Assembly: GCA_025765615.1 (NCBI GenBank)
Contig: JAIVFJ010000137.1
Coordinates: forward strand, 62,001 to 126,000
DNA length: 64,000 nt
From: Zopfochytrium polystomum
Lineage: Eukaryota; Chytridiomycota; Chytridiomycetes; Chytridiales; Chytridiaceae
Reading direction: 5' to 3'
Below are positions 1-11,494 of the stretch, one piece after another. The stretch's first letter is position 1; each line of letters opens with the position of its first letter. The notes below the pieces were generated by a model. That model was not told where the DNA came from. It saw nothing but the letters and a program-made list of their open reading frames with translations, and ran no database searches. A program made the position numbers and the translations under genes.

Positions 1-2582
1 TGCGTGAGGGTGTTTCCGCTGAGGACCATGTGTCCCACGGAGGAGAAAGATTCGAATGACTTGGTCAAAAAGAGCGCCTGTTCAAGGCTAAACTCTCTCA
101 AATAATGAAGCATCGCTCCGAGACACACTAAGATTGGTGTTGGCAGGCTTAGCACTTGTATGAAACGGTCTGTTCATGGATCAGCAGGGGAGAGAGAAAT
201 GGTAAATGGAACCTACTCGACTCTTCGATGGACGGGCTTTTGACTTTCAGCGGCTTTTCATAGAAAGACGTGAGTTCTACGCGAGCTGCGCGGGAGAGAA
301 TAAATTACGGGCAGAGCATCTCAGTGTGTTGCCGTACCCTCTGCGGCTTTCAGGAATGCGTTTTTCAGTCGTTCCAGCCGAACCCCATCTTCCCCGGGAG
401 CTCTGTCAATCTTGTCAGCCACAATGTCATCAAACACGGTCTCGGTCTGGCACCTTAAAGACCAATGTGCTATTATCTTCTCCGTACTTTTGCTAAGAGG
501 ATCGAAAGGTAACAGGATTTCAACAGGTTGAATATGTTGCAACCGAGTCTCAAGCTCGTTTCTCATGAATCCGTCCTCAAAGACATCATGAATGACCTCG
601 CCGGTTGATAATTGAACCGCCTGGAGAGATGGTTGCTCAGAAGATCGCTGCAATGAGCGCTGAAGCCCGTACCACAAGACTGATTTGAACTTTTTCGTCG
701 CTGCCTTCTACTTTCTCCTCATTCAGGCAAAGAACGAAGGACGACTTTACTTCAAAGCAACTGTCATCTTCCAGCACATCGTCGACATAGGTGCCTCTAG
801 TGTAGATGTTCGTCAACTTTCGAGTGAAGGGCCCTGATTTATTGTCTCCGGAGGCTGAAAAGTGTAAGTACAGGCAAAATCCTGATTTTTGCACTCTAAC
901 CCTTGATTGCGGCAGTTTCTATCTGTCTAACGATTCCCACTTCAGGTTGAGTTAATGTTTGGGGTGAAAAGAAAGAGATGTAGCACCTTTGTAACCTAGT
1001 TGAACCAGTCTGTCCAAGATATTAAGCAAGCAGTAAATTTGAAACCGCAAAACTCACTTTTTCACGTGAACATTGAGTCGATGGATTGGAATTGACGCCC
1101 CATGCAGGTTCTTATCCATGTAAGCGACAATATTCAGTGCTGGTGAGGATTAGTAGTCGTCCAAATCCGTTCAAAATACCTTTCGCCGCGTTCTGTTGGA
1201 AACAAGGCGAAGTCAGACACATTCAGAGTCAGCGTATAAAGACGACAAAGAGATGTACTTACGATAGCATCGTCTCCGAAAAACCGGTACTTATATCCGA
1301 CCTCTACGACGAGCATGCAATCAGGGTGCTTCTTCTTAATTTCGTGGTATTGCATCTCCAGCGGTGTCCACTTTGCGTTTTTCGACTTTGCTGCGGTGGC
1401 AGAGGTCGTTCCTCGTTGCGACTTAATCGGCGTCTTCGGCTTGGACTTTGAACGCTCGTCCTCGCCCGATGACTCGTCCGCATCCTCGTCAGGTGCGTCG
1501 GCCTCGTCATGCACCGCCTCGTCCGAAACAGTGTCGTTCAGCAAGAAACGTGCCAGGAATTTTTCGCGAGTCCGCTCCATTTTGTCAGACCTGTCTGCAG
1601 CTATTGTGGGGGCCTTCGAGTTCGCGCCTCGCTTGAATCTTTTTTTTTTTTTTTTTTTTGTAGTCCCGCGCGTCAGGCAAGGTTCTGTTCGACGGAATGT
1701 TTAACAACGGTACCTGGACAATCCAAAGGAAGCATGGTATTGAGCACGTCCGGCCATGGCACCGTCTCCACCGTCTGAGTCCTCTTGCATGGGATCGCCA
1801 TCGTCATTCGCGTCGTTCTCCTTGTTCAGAGAATCTGAATCGTCCCCACTCTCACCGTCGACTTCGCCGTTGGCGTTCGGGCCACCCCCTCGTCGCCGCA
1901 TCATTTCGATCCTACGAGTGTTCTCACTTCGGACTCGCCTGGAGCGCCTTTTTACCGCGGTCTCTTCGTCGCCCGGCGCCATTTCCGCGTCAAGAAGCCG
2001 CTCTGGATCCTCCCTGTCCTGGGCATTCTCACAGCGATCTCCGGTGTTGTCCTCATCATCGGATATAACCATGCGCTGTTTCATTCGCTTTCGCATCATA
2101 GGCGGAGACTCGTCTGTGGGGTGATCTCGGCGAGCTTCGGCCGCAGGGCCGGACGCGGGCTTTTGCGCTTGCGCGCGTTTGGACGGGCCGGTGGGAGACT
2201 CTGGTTGTGTCGCCGCAGGCGCAAAGTGGGACGAGATCTTTTTCGGTGACGCTGCAGCCGCGACGGGGGTTGCCGAAACGGCTTTCTTTGTGAAGAAGGA
2301 CGACAGCGTGAGCTGCTTCTTGGCGGGGTTGGGTTTTGCGTTTGGTTGGGGAGCGGCTTGCCGTGGCCGCTTTGCAGCGGTGGTGAGGCCGGACGGCGGT
2401 TCTGCTGCCGAGCGACTGGCGACGTGGCGGCCTGCCGCCGATGCGATCTCGTTGCGCTCAGGGTCCGAGTCGTCGTCGTCGTCCTCGTCCTGCACCGCCC
2501 TCCGTTTGCGGGATGGAGCGATGGCGCCGGCAGGGACGGGGGCGGCGGCGCTGTTGTCCATGGCTTTGTCAAGTCCGATCAT
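1..2582 (-). CDS. MSH3: DNA mismatch repair protein MSH3, 5' part (runs off the left edge)
   Basis: MutS homologue that pairs with MSH2 in MutS-beta to bind insertion/deletion loops in nuclear DNA. Inferred exons, 5' to 3': 2582-1714, 1638-1263, 1192-1180, 1139-1058, 1009-987, 939-901, 854-673, 620-338, 285-217, 169 to beyond base 1; every junction keeps frame. Residues 90-97 form a PCNA-binding box (QLTLSSFF) in a disordered, charged N-terminus. The mismatch-binding domain begins at [17 protein letters not shown] and continues [14 protein letters not shown], then [12 protein letters not shown] and [17 protein letters not shown]. The connector domain ([22 protein letters not shown]) and the start of the lever domain ([22 protein letters not shown]) follow. 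The ATPase domain lies outside the window. Start: first in-frame ATG at 2582; the ATG at 2561 has a better context (GCCATGG). The PCNA box and the VGYKYRFFG region favour MSH3 over MSH6. Confidence 0.93.
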
Positions 2583-2886
2583 GACACAAACAGACAGAAA
2601 CAAAAACGACGAAAAGAAATCCCACCCCAGCAAGCGCCACTGTCTTTTCCTTCCCTGGCACACGACTGTCCGAGCGACTGGACAATCAGTAATTTCCTTC
2701 TTTTGTTCCTTTTTTTTTCTGTTGTTTTTTGTTTGAGATGAGTGAGTGCAAGCTCAAATAAGCTCACGAATCCGCGAAAAGAGGCAAACGCACAGAAGTT
2801 TCAAAAGAGGAAACAAAGTCAAATGCAATAATGTCGAATGTGGAAAATGCAAATACGGGGTCCGGGTGTGCTTCATGAGAAAGGGT

Positions 2887-5037
2887 TCACAGCTTGGATT
2901 TCACTTTTTTCAGCGCGGCCAACTCGTGGTCGGGCTTTGGTTGGGAACGCTTGCGATTTTCAATCAAACGCAAAGCCTTGAACAGAGAGATAGATAGATA
3001 CATGGAGCGCCAATGTTAGCGCCTGTCGATAGAATGAAAGTCTGACGGCCCCATACCTCGTTGAGCACAATCGAGAGCGCAGCATCGGGGTCGACACCGC
3101 CGTCTTGGCCGACCGCCGCTTGCTTGTACACCTCGCGCAAAAGATTCCTGCCAGCTTGCTTCGCTGCCGCGTCGCCCTGCGCCACGGGTGCGCCCCGCTT
3201 CGGACTGCTCCTAGCTTGCTGGGGCTCTGGGCCAGAAACGCCTTCCTGCGACGCCCGGTCCCACTGAATCCGGCGTGCTTCGCTCAGCAAAACGTCGAGG
3301 ATCTCCTCTGACGCGACAGCCCCGGTTCCCGGGTTGACGGTCGCGTACATGTCCCGGATAACGCCCTCGGACCGTTCGCGCGCAGCAGGAGACTGTATCA
3401 AAAGTTTTTGTTCTCGAGTGAGTCACGGTTCGTTGAGCAGCAAAAATCAAGCGCACCGACACCCACCTCTTCGATAATCTTGTCAACCAATTTGGTTTCC
3501 TCTTCTAGGTCTTCGTCGGAAGAGGCTTCCAAGTCGACGCTAATTGTTTCGGCAGTCTCTGAGATTCGCCTCAAGTCCTCAGCTGACAAAGTCGAGCGCG
3601 CCCAAATTTCAGCAGTCACAATCGGAGACGAGCCAAACGCAGAGGGCGCTGTTTCTGCCCAATACTCAGCCAAGGTAACCTCGAGGATGGGTTCTTCGGA
3701 CTGAGCGAAGTTGTGGTCGTCTTCAAAAAGGGACTGCGTAAGCTGAGACTCCAGCTCGGATTGTGTGAGAAGGTCGCGGTGGTGGAATTCATCAAACGTG
3801 CCGAGAGGAACCGGAACCTCGGTCAGTTCCAAAGAGGTGAGTGACTGATTAAAGCAGAACGGGGTTAATTCCGAAACGGCCGACAGTTGAGCGCTTGAGC
3901 GCTTGTAAAGACGAAAGTGTTCCATACCTGGCGGTAAATAAACTGGTCGTCTCGCGATTGTTGAAAAACGGCGTGCTCATGCATTTTGGTCGGTCGGGAA
4001 GATGGCTGGTACCTCAAGCTGGCATTGCCAGATTGTCGATGCTTGTTTTCAAGGTCGGCTGCGCCCTCAAGTTCAAGCTCCCTTCCTTGACGAGCGGAAT
4101 CGATTTCCGACTCTGTGAGCAAGCCTCTCCCGATGACCTCAAGAGGAACAGCGTCGATTTCGTAGATCGGCCCCTTCGGCTCGAGTCCACGTCGCTGATA
4201 GAGGCTTTCTTCGACTGCTTTCATGCCCTGGCGTAATTGCGTTGAATGACATTGGTTGCCGTAGGGTGTTCATTACCTCTTCGACGACAGCGTCAGAAAG
4301 GTTCTCTGACACAGGATCCTCAAATCTGAACGTTTTCTCCATTTCTACCGACATGGCCCGGGTCCACAAGGCAGCCGTCTTTGGGACAGTTCGGTCTAGC
4401 CGCACTGAAGGCACTTGTACTCGTGTGCGAAGGGCGAGGTTGTCTGACTGCACGTGTACTAGTTAATTTGAGTTGCCTTCGTGGGTGGGTGACGAAAGAG
4501 AACGAACCTCTTGAAGCACGAGCAGCTCTTCCGGATGGCGCTGCGCCGCGTCCTCGCCTGTCAAATCGGAGAGCACCGACACTTCGAGGCGCTGTGCAAG
4601 AGTTTCGCCGTGCTTTGTGATTTTACGCCTGTGAGCAGGCTGTTCTCGACTGGTGCCAAGAATAGAAAACAAAGAAGAATGATTACCAAGACTTCCAACT
4701 CGGGAGGCTCGCGCGAGGAGGCGGCGGTATCGCGGGCGCCGTCAAAGTCGTCCTCCAAGGCGAAGTAGGCAGCCCACGGTGCAGTTCGGGACGGTGGCAC
4801 TGCCGACAAGGAGACGGGGGAGTTGCGGGGACGAGGAAGCGCTGCGGCTGCTGCGTACAGAGCGCGCATATCCGCTTCTTCATATTGTTCTCCGTATCCA
4901 CCAGTGCCGAGGAGGAGGAGGTCGTCGTTGTCGTCGTCCTTGGGAGTGAAGTCGAGGTCGTCCCGGTGGATCTCACTAATGAACAAGTCCTCGAACGAAG
5001 CGGGCTGATGCTGCTGGTCGCCTTTGGTGGTGGTCAT
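2887..5037 (-). CDS. Unrecognised acidic protein, seven exons, all introns phase 0
   Basis: I do not recognise a family. Inferred exons: 5037-4687, 4639-4508, 4447-4277, 4227-3928, 3844-3467, 3392-3057, 2976-2887. Each exon is a multiple of three, so all six introns are phase 0, giving about 585 residues. The N-terminus is acidic (FEDLFISEIHRDDLDF, then an Asp run). The middle is rich in Glu, Leu and Ser (VEESLYQRRGLEPKGPIYEI; EYWAETAPSAFG), and the C-terminus is basic (LENRKRSQPKPDHELAALKK style). No signal peptide, membrane segment or zinc motif is visible. The region ISETAETISVDLEASSDED could form a helix followed by a casein-kinase-like acidic stretch. An in-frame ATG at 5079 would add 14 residues of Thr/His/Pro repeats and looks like leader. 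Tail-to-head with MSH3 (about 300 bp apart). Coding status is supported by the perfect phase pattern; function is unknown. Confidence 0.75.
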
Positions 5038-5079
5038 TGGGGGGCGTGTGTGGGTGTGTGTGGGTTTGTTTCTTTTCAT

Positions 5080-6609
5080 TAATTTATTTTCTGCTTTATT
5101 CCGTTTGATTGTTCCTTTTTTTGTTTTTTTCTTTTTCGTTTCTTCTTTTTCTTCTCTTTTTTCTCTCGCGCGGGCCGGAAGTCCTTACTTTTTTCTTTAT
5201 TCTTTTTTTTTGGTTTCCACAAAAAAAATGAAGAACGAAAAACACGGGGTCAGTTTGAACCACAATGAAACATCCGCCCCCCATCGATCGATCCGTGGAG
5301 GAGCCGGATGAACGGAAAAAGGCTATTCTGACTGTTGGTGAGAGTGTGCTATTGTAATTTATCACCAAACAGAGCAAAAGAGGAAGAATGGCAGTGGGAA
5401 CAAGGGGGCGCTGAATTGCACAACGTTTGACCTTTGATTGGTACGTGCGTGCAGCAGGGTGCAAAGCTTGTATCGGACTTTGAGAGCTGCCCAACTGGAA
5501 TGTTGACAGTGAGAGCTGTCAATCAGTATGGTCTGGGTCCCTGGAAGAGGGCGATATTGTATCGATTTGAATAGAAACCTTCGGCGTTCCGGACCTGTCA
5601 CCCAGCTCTGGTTTTTCGATGGTCGAGCATCCCCAATATGATTGTGATTTCTTTCCACAGCGTTTCTGACTCCGCACAGCCCCTGAACTTCCACTATCAA
5701 ATGACATTCTTGTTGTTGGACCCAGCAGGTAATATATATCTGGCCTCGCAGGAGAGCCCGATCACAAACTAGAACATATGTGCAACTTGCTGTTACAGTA
5801 AAGAAGCTAAGGTGCCTCCTCGAACTTGCTAAATAGGCACGCACTCAGCTCAATGTGTTGTTATTTTGATTTGGAGTGTGATGAGAGGTAGTGAGTAACT
5901 TAGGCTTTTACAAGGGGCACATAGCATAATGCAAAGTGCGAAACAATTAACCGACTATCGAGCTGGGCTATGTATATCTGGCGCATTTGTATTCTGTCGC
6001 AATGACAGAGCAACATGTGTGACTGGGATGTAGACAGAGCCACACGTTGGCACAGTGCACTCCCTGAGCGGTGGATAAGCAGAGATTCTTTCATTAAGAT
6101 GATGCTCTATGCCTGAACAACAGAAGGAGAAGTCACGCAGCAGCGCCCAAAGTTTCGCCGTTACATGAAGTCCACTCAACGCCAAGACTACAGAGAGCGA
6201 GAAAGTAGTGTACCAGAAACAGGTCCCCCGCCGCTGTGAAAGCATCTAATGCTTAGCGGCAACGACGGTGTGGAAGTCTCACTGGGCTACCTACTCCTGG
6301 CAGAAAAATCGATTAAAACCAATGTTGCACAGAGACCAGTACCCAAGCTTTCCTTCCAAATCCATGATTTTGCGTGTGTGTGTGTGTGTGTGCCACAGTG
6401 TGTGTGGTGTCATTCCCTGCATCCCCCAGAGGTACTTTTAAGTTTGGACGTCCCGCTGGTCAGGACTCGCACTCAACCTCATTATGCACTCGTTGTGCAA
6501 CTTGAAGTGACAAGAAATCCTATGAAATGCTCAACAACTGCTTTTTGTTTTTGAGATTTTTGACGGTTTAGGGCAATCAAAACTCGCTGGGAAAGGGTGC
6601 ACCTTTGTT
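5080..6609. other. Intergenic, no gene seen
   Basis: Starts with pyrimidine-rich promoter-like sequence upstream of the unrecognised gene (T-rich 5095-5215). From about 5350 on it is AT-richer and carries only short unsupported reading frames on both strands. The stretch about 5712-5802 resembles 62413-62515 (both hold a GTTGTTGGA..CCAGC start and a GTTACA-type end), so it is probably an old repeat. A (TG)n run lies near 6373-6392. Confidence 0.6.
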
Positions 6610-6614
6610 GATGG
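6610..6614. repeat. Left target-site duplication GATGG
   Basis: Five bases directly before the solo LTR, repeated directly after it at 7031-7035. Confidence 0.8.
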
Positions 6615-7030
6615 GGTTAGGTGGAAGTGACTGGTTAGCAGCAAGAGGCACAAGACAGACCCGAACCTATTGTGACTGTCAGTTATTGTTCTCACGATGC
6701 CCATGGGAGAGCAAGTCACCACCAATGCAGACCCAGGTGCTGGCTTGCACTGTTGACAAATACTCGGAGTATTAAGTGGAACAGAAACCTGGTGTAAACA
6801 GGTTTCCTCCTCCTCTGCTCAAGCAGATAATATAGGAGAGGTTGTTACCCTGTGCCAGTCACGCTTGCCTAGCAACTATTATAGCATGTAAAACATCACC
6901 TTATGTATCAATAATTCATAACAGAGTTTTTTTCTCTTTCTTTCCATGTTGGGGAGAAGGACCACGCACAAACATGTATCTTCACTTCAATCACTCCTTC
7001 CACCCACTCACTCAGAGTAGACTGTTTACA
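6615..7030 (+). repeat. Solo LTR, 416 bp, family alpha, with target-site duplication
   Basis: Bounded by GGTTAGGTGG.. (ancestral TGTTAGGTGG judged from other copies) and ..GACTGTTTACA, i.e. TGT..ACA ends as in LTRs. It is flanked by GATGG at 6610-6614 and again at 7031-7035, a 5-bp target duplication. Other copies in the window are at 62819-63229 (near full length), 62145-62385, 54911-55119, 55459-55535 and an inverted piece at 26545-26669. The LTR is unrelated to the chromovirus LTRs at 26911 and 43481. No internal region of this family is in the window. Confidence 0.85.
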
Positions 7031-7240
7031 GATGGACTCTGACAGGGCAAATAAAGAATTTTTCGCGTTTGGGCTGCTGGGTAAGGCGAGGTTGAAGACT
7101 CCCCCCGCAAGCCAAGAGGGGATTTTAACACCCAAGAGCAGAGAACCACAGATGTAAAATTGACACAGCTGTCACCTGGCATAATTTTTTTCTTTTTTGA
7201 AAGAGCCATCAACAGTGAACTGCAATAGACTATGTCCAGG
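7031..7240. other. Spacer between solo LTR and LINE remnant
   Basis: Nothing supported beyond possible LINE 3' untranslated sequence. Confidence 0.4.
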
Positions 7241-9050
7241 TATCACCTCAGCAAACCCACCCTGTGTGCTACAGACTTACAGGGTTGTCAGGCATCTCCA
7301 CCGCACATAAAGCCACAATGATCAAAGGAGAAGGGACAAACACAGAAGTCTGAGGAGGTCAGAGTAAGTGAGGGAGCAGCTGTGAAAAGTCAGAGGGTTG
7401 GGATAAGTCAGATTAGGCTACTGCCCATGTCAATATTGTGAAAGGCAAGAGTGGGCTTAGTGAATGTCAGGGGGCTCAGCAGGAGATGGGTGACAAGTGG
7501 CTCTTGCTTGTTGGTGTGAGGGAAGTTCTATTGCGTGGTGAAGCCAGATAATGCCTGCAACAAGTTTCATGCAGCCAAGGTAGTGGTCAATCCATCTGGA
7601 AGAAGCCTTGGTGCACAAAAGCCAGATGTCTGGGCAAGTGTTGGTGAGTGCTGGCGACTACATGTGGTGCAGCAAGGTTGAGAGAGTTGTGAAGGACTGT
7701 TACAAGTTCTGTGGGATGATGGAGTGGGAGGGAGGGAAGGGTTGACAATTGGAGAAGACAGTGAGTGAGAGGCCTGGGAATTTAGTGTAGTGGATCTGCG
7801 GGGCTTGGAGCACTTGTCAGACAGCTTGATGGACTTTGACTTCTCGCAAGAGATAGTGTTGTCGCAGCGAAGAGAAAAGGTCATGGCTACATGTGAGAGC
7901 TGCGGCAATGTCTTCCATTTTGTGCTTTTCTGCTGCCTGGTGTTGGGCATGGTAGATGGCTGGCAATGGCAGTTGAGGGCGGGGAGCAAAACTTCACGAT
8001 AGTCAGTTGTGTCAAAGAAGCAGGCTTTGTACTGAGAGTGGATGTGGGACAAGAAGGAGTAAGACTGATCTGCGCCCCACTCAGATGGGGTCAAAGGAAT
8101 GGAAGGGAAGATGTTTGCTAGATCATGCGCAGGTCTTTGGCAAGTGCCACAGTTTCTCTACTTTCCAACTCAACAAGAAATGGTTTGGCACGGCAATCTA
8201 TCTTTGGCACTGCTGAGGAGGCTCCCTTGTGAGGAAGGAACTTTTTACCAAGCTGAAGCAGCAACTCGTGAAATGATGTGGAGAGTGTGTCAAGGTGGCT
8301 GACGAGGAGTGATGCATGTTCTGGGGAGGGGTATTGAAAGAGTAGGGTTGGAGAGTGGTGGAACTCAAGCTCCGAGGGGAGGAGAATGGTGTCCAACGCT
8401 GTGAGGGCTGCTGAGAGGGGGGCATGCCCAAGTGAGACAGCTGATGTGAAATTGTCCAGTTGCGCTTCTGAAGCTTCCAAAGGTTTGATGACCTGCTGGC
8501 GTAGAGGGGAGAAGGGAAAAGTGTGGAAAGGGGAGGAAGCAAGAATTATGTTGAAGGGGAGGTGGTCTGAAGTGTCAGTGAGATGGGGCTCTTCAAGTGG
8601 AGAAGAAATGTTAGCTTCAGTGACGTAGTCAAGAGCAGGTGGTGATAGCCAAATGCTGTCCAAACAGGAGGAGTAGGAGCCAGCAGTGTGTGTAAGAGGG
8701 TAAGTCTGGGTGCAGGTGTCGAAAGCAATCAACAAAGCCTTTCAGGGAGAGGTGGGGAGGAACCTGTGGCAGGAGGGAGGTGTGGGGGCTCTGGTGGAGT
8801 GGTCAAGGGGGTCAGTGATGGCATTCCAGTCACCAAACCAGTAGGCTTGGTGGGGTGAGGTGGAGTCAGATGAGGCAAGAGAGTTGCACCATTTTTGCAA
8901 GAAAAGTCTGAGAGCCATAGATGCCAAGGAATTTATGTTGGATGATTTACTTGAGCGATGAATTGTCCCGATTAAATGCATAGAGATGTGTTCAGTTTTT
9001 TCCATGAAAAAATTCACCAGTCTCGCCTCTTTTGAGCGCGCTATTCCTTC
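7240..9050 (-). mobile_element. LINE (non-LTR retrotransposon) remnant with internal deletion
   Basis: Read on the minus strand, 9017-8118 encodes pieces of an apurinic-endonuclease-type domain: FGDWNAITDPLDH (the GDFN-like motif) and, about 60 residues later, LDSIWLSPPALDYV then TSDHLPFNI (the SDHLP motif). After a Ser/Leu/Pro-rich linker, the sequence passes at about 8100-7900 directly into a 3' segment (7890-7570) that matches the 3' end of the LINE copy at 32850-33190. Reverse transcriptase and RNase H are missing, so this copy has lost its middle. The 3' border is uncertain and placed near 7240. Stops and frame changes show it is dead. Confidence 0.7.
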
Positions 9051-9224
9051 TGGCTAGTGCTTCTCTATTACACGTGTAGTTTTGTGAGAAAGTCGAGAGG
9101 CCAAATCCTTTATATAGGATGTTGTCTTTGGGGTTGAAAGGGTTACAGTAAACCCCGAGGTCCTTTCTGCAGTGTCCAATCGGCTCCCTTGCAGCCTCGA
9201 TGGGTAATTGTCTGCATGTATTAA

Positions 9225-9241
9225 CCCTTTAACCGTCACTG
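9225..9241 (+). repeat. Left terminal inverted repeat of the TTAA element
   Basis: Seventeen bases pairing with 11131-11147 read on the minus strand, three mismatches. Confidence 0.65.
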
Positions 9242-11130
9242 TTCTGCCAGCAGCCCAATGACTGACTTTTCCATCATTACAATTAGAAGAACTTCACCAA
9301 AACTAAGCGAATCCTCGTGATACTTTGATATGTTGTAGTCCTACCAATTTTGCAAATGCAGTCTAAATTAGCAAGCTCGTTTTGTTAGTGAAAAAAAGTT
9401 GTGTCAAACCAACGAAACAGCATGCCGTATACGGCACAGTGCCACCAATCACAACCTACCTGCTCACCACATCCATGTGCCACAAAAAGAGAGATCCTGC
9501 AACATTGCTGCAATTACCAATTGCGATTTTAGTGTAGAGGTAGATCCAGCATGGTGCATCTGTGGACACCTCATTTGTTTGAATCCATTCACTGATCGAC
9601 CAACACCAAGCTGCTGTTGAACAAAACTCTGGAAAAGATGGCTGAAGAAAACACACGCCCAGTTGCACCAAAACTACCAAAGAAGCCAGTGAGAAACACA
9701 AAGGCATATTGGGAGATCCGTTTAATCAACTCTGGACACTCCAAGGAATCACTGGCTGGTCTTACTTTGAAAGAATTGAAAGCTTGAGCTGGTGATATCT
9801 GTTCTTAATCCAAAAACCCACAACTGACAAAATCTAGGTGATCATGCAGCTCAAAGTGGCTCTCTTATGCGCCACCAAGCAGGAACAGATGTTTCTAACA
9901 AAAGCAGAGAGCCTGCACAAACTTTTGGTGCTGGATGTGGAAGTTTGGAGCCCTCCACACTGCCTGGTGCTCATGAAAATTTGGATGCTTCTGGATCTGC
10001 TGCAAGTGCTGGAAAGAGGACTTTGATGTGCAGACAAGTGGTTGCTCTTCCATTGGAATCTGCTGTTGATGAGTGATGGGTTCTGCTGGAGGTGGACAGA
10101 TTTCTTCAGGACTGATTCAGCTGGCAATTCTGGGGCACAGGTTGGCTCCACTGGTGTTTCTTGCTCTGGAAGTGTTCTCTAGGCTGATGAGAGCTCTGAT
10201 GGACCTTGTCTTCTTGAGAAGATTGATAACACAGGGCAAAAGTTGCAAAAATGCAAAGCAGGGAACTCACCAAAGGGGGATTCTTCCATATGGTGATGCT
10301 CTTATCACTGCAATTGGATTCTCTGATAAGAAGGTGATCTCCACCTGGGATAGTCACAATCTCTCCTCAGTTGTTCAATGGAATGAAGAGACAAAGGCAA
10401 AAGACTCGGAGGTGTTTGTCCCAAAAGCCTTGCTATTGTTAAATTCAAACCAACAGCGGGATTTTGAAGCTTAGTCATTTTGCTATGTGCTGTGTAAATT
10501 GGTGTCCTTTGGAGATAACTGTGATTGCTAAAACGATGGTAAAGTAGCTCCATGGCCATTCAAAAGTGTCCCCACCATAATGAGCCAAAACTTTGTCAAA
10601 ACTCAATTAAAGGAGAAAACAGCCACCATCAGCAGAGAGCCGCTATCCAAAACAGTCTTTCTTACTAAGTAAGTTGTTGTGTATCTATTTTTTTTGCATG
10701 TGTGGTGCAAATTGGAAAATATGCAAATGTGTCACATTTCAAGACCCAGTTGTCGCCTTTTCTCTTCGTTTTTCCAACTTTTGCTCAACAGAATCATCAC
10801 AGAAAAAAAAAAAAAAATTGGAGCCGTAGTCACTTAGACCATTTTATTTCATGTCCATTTTAGGAGTAGTATGCAAATTTTGAAAGACTTCGGTGCAGTT
10901 TTTACATCCGTCCACTAATAGGAGAAAATGTGTGCCGCCATCAGCAGGGCTGCAGTTTTGTTGCAATTACTATTTGTCTAGATTGGGTACAACACAAAGT
11001 GAACGTACCAACAGAAAGCCTTTTCAATTCTGAAACGTGCTGGTACTAGTTTCATCGCAAAAGTTGCATTGGTGCAGTAGTTAGGTATGGGATAACTTTG
11101 AGGGTCATTGTGCTGCGTGTGGCGCAGTGG

Positions 11131-11147
11131 CACTGACCCTTAAAGGG
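11131..11147 (-). repeat. Right terminal inverted repeat of the TTAA element
   Basis: Partner of 9225-9241; followed by TTAA at 11148-11151. Confidence 0.65.
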
Positions 11148-11151
11148 TTAA

Positions 11152-11494
11152 AGTTGTCCAAAGAACTTGGCGCTGGCCCACCTGGTCCTTGAAGGAGCCC
11201 AACAAAGAGGAAGAAAAAAAAAAGAAAAAAAAGAAAAAGAAAAAAAAAGAAACTTGCATCCGATATCTTACACCCTCTTTGGCAAAGAAAAACCCGACCC
11301 ATCTTTTGCGCTCCCACAACACTACCCCGGCTCCCCTCTCTCTTCTCTTCTCTTCTCCCTCCATACGCGATGCGCTCCGGCTCTCCCCGCCCCAAATCAA
11401 TCGCCCAGAAAACGCCCCCACCATCAACTCTTTTTCACTTTTAGCCTCGTTGGAGGGCCCCCGTCCCTCCCCCTCCTCCTCCTCCTCTTCCTCC
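11152..11494. other. Spacer downstream of the heat shock factor gene
   Basis: A-rich tract 11211-11251 and pyrimidine-rich sequence. No supported gene; probably the 3' untranslated region of the minus-strand gene that ends at 11495. Confidence 0.5.

Larger units (their letters stand above)
9221..11151 (+). mobile_element. piggyBac-like DNA transposon, degenerate, TTAA flanked
   Basis: The left end reads TTAA (9221-9224) then CCCTTTAACCGTCACTG. The right end, read inward on the other strand, is TTAA (11148-11151) then CCCTTTAAGGGTCAGTG. The inverted ends match at 14 of 17 positions, and TTAA at both borders is the piggyBac target site. Inside, a plus-strand frame at 10073-10474 carries a stretch (HQRGILPYGD, then FSDKKVISTWDSHN) that resembles the D-K-x-V..ST-H part of piggyBac transposases. 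The match is weak, and stops and frameshifts are frequent. Ends are seen directly; the transposase identity is inference. A non-autonomous TTAA element is the alternative. Confidence 0.6.

Noticed and set aside
1264..1580. MSH3 exon 2 extended past 1263 to the next stop
   Set aside because: Residues after GDDAI do not fit the family, whereas splicing at GTAAGT and the micro-exon does.
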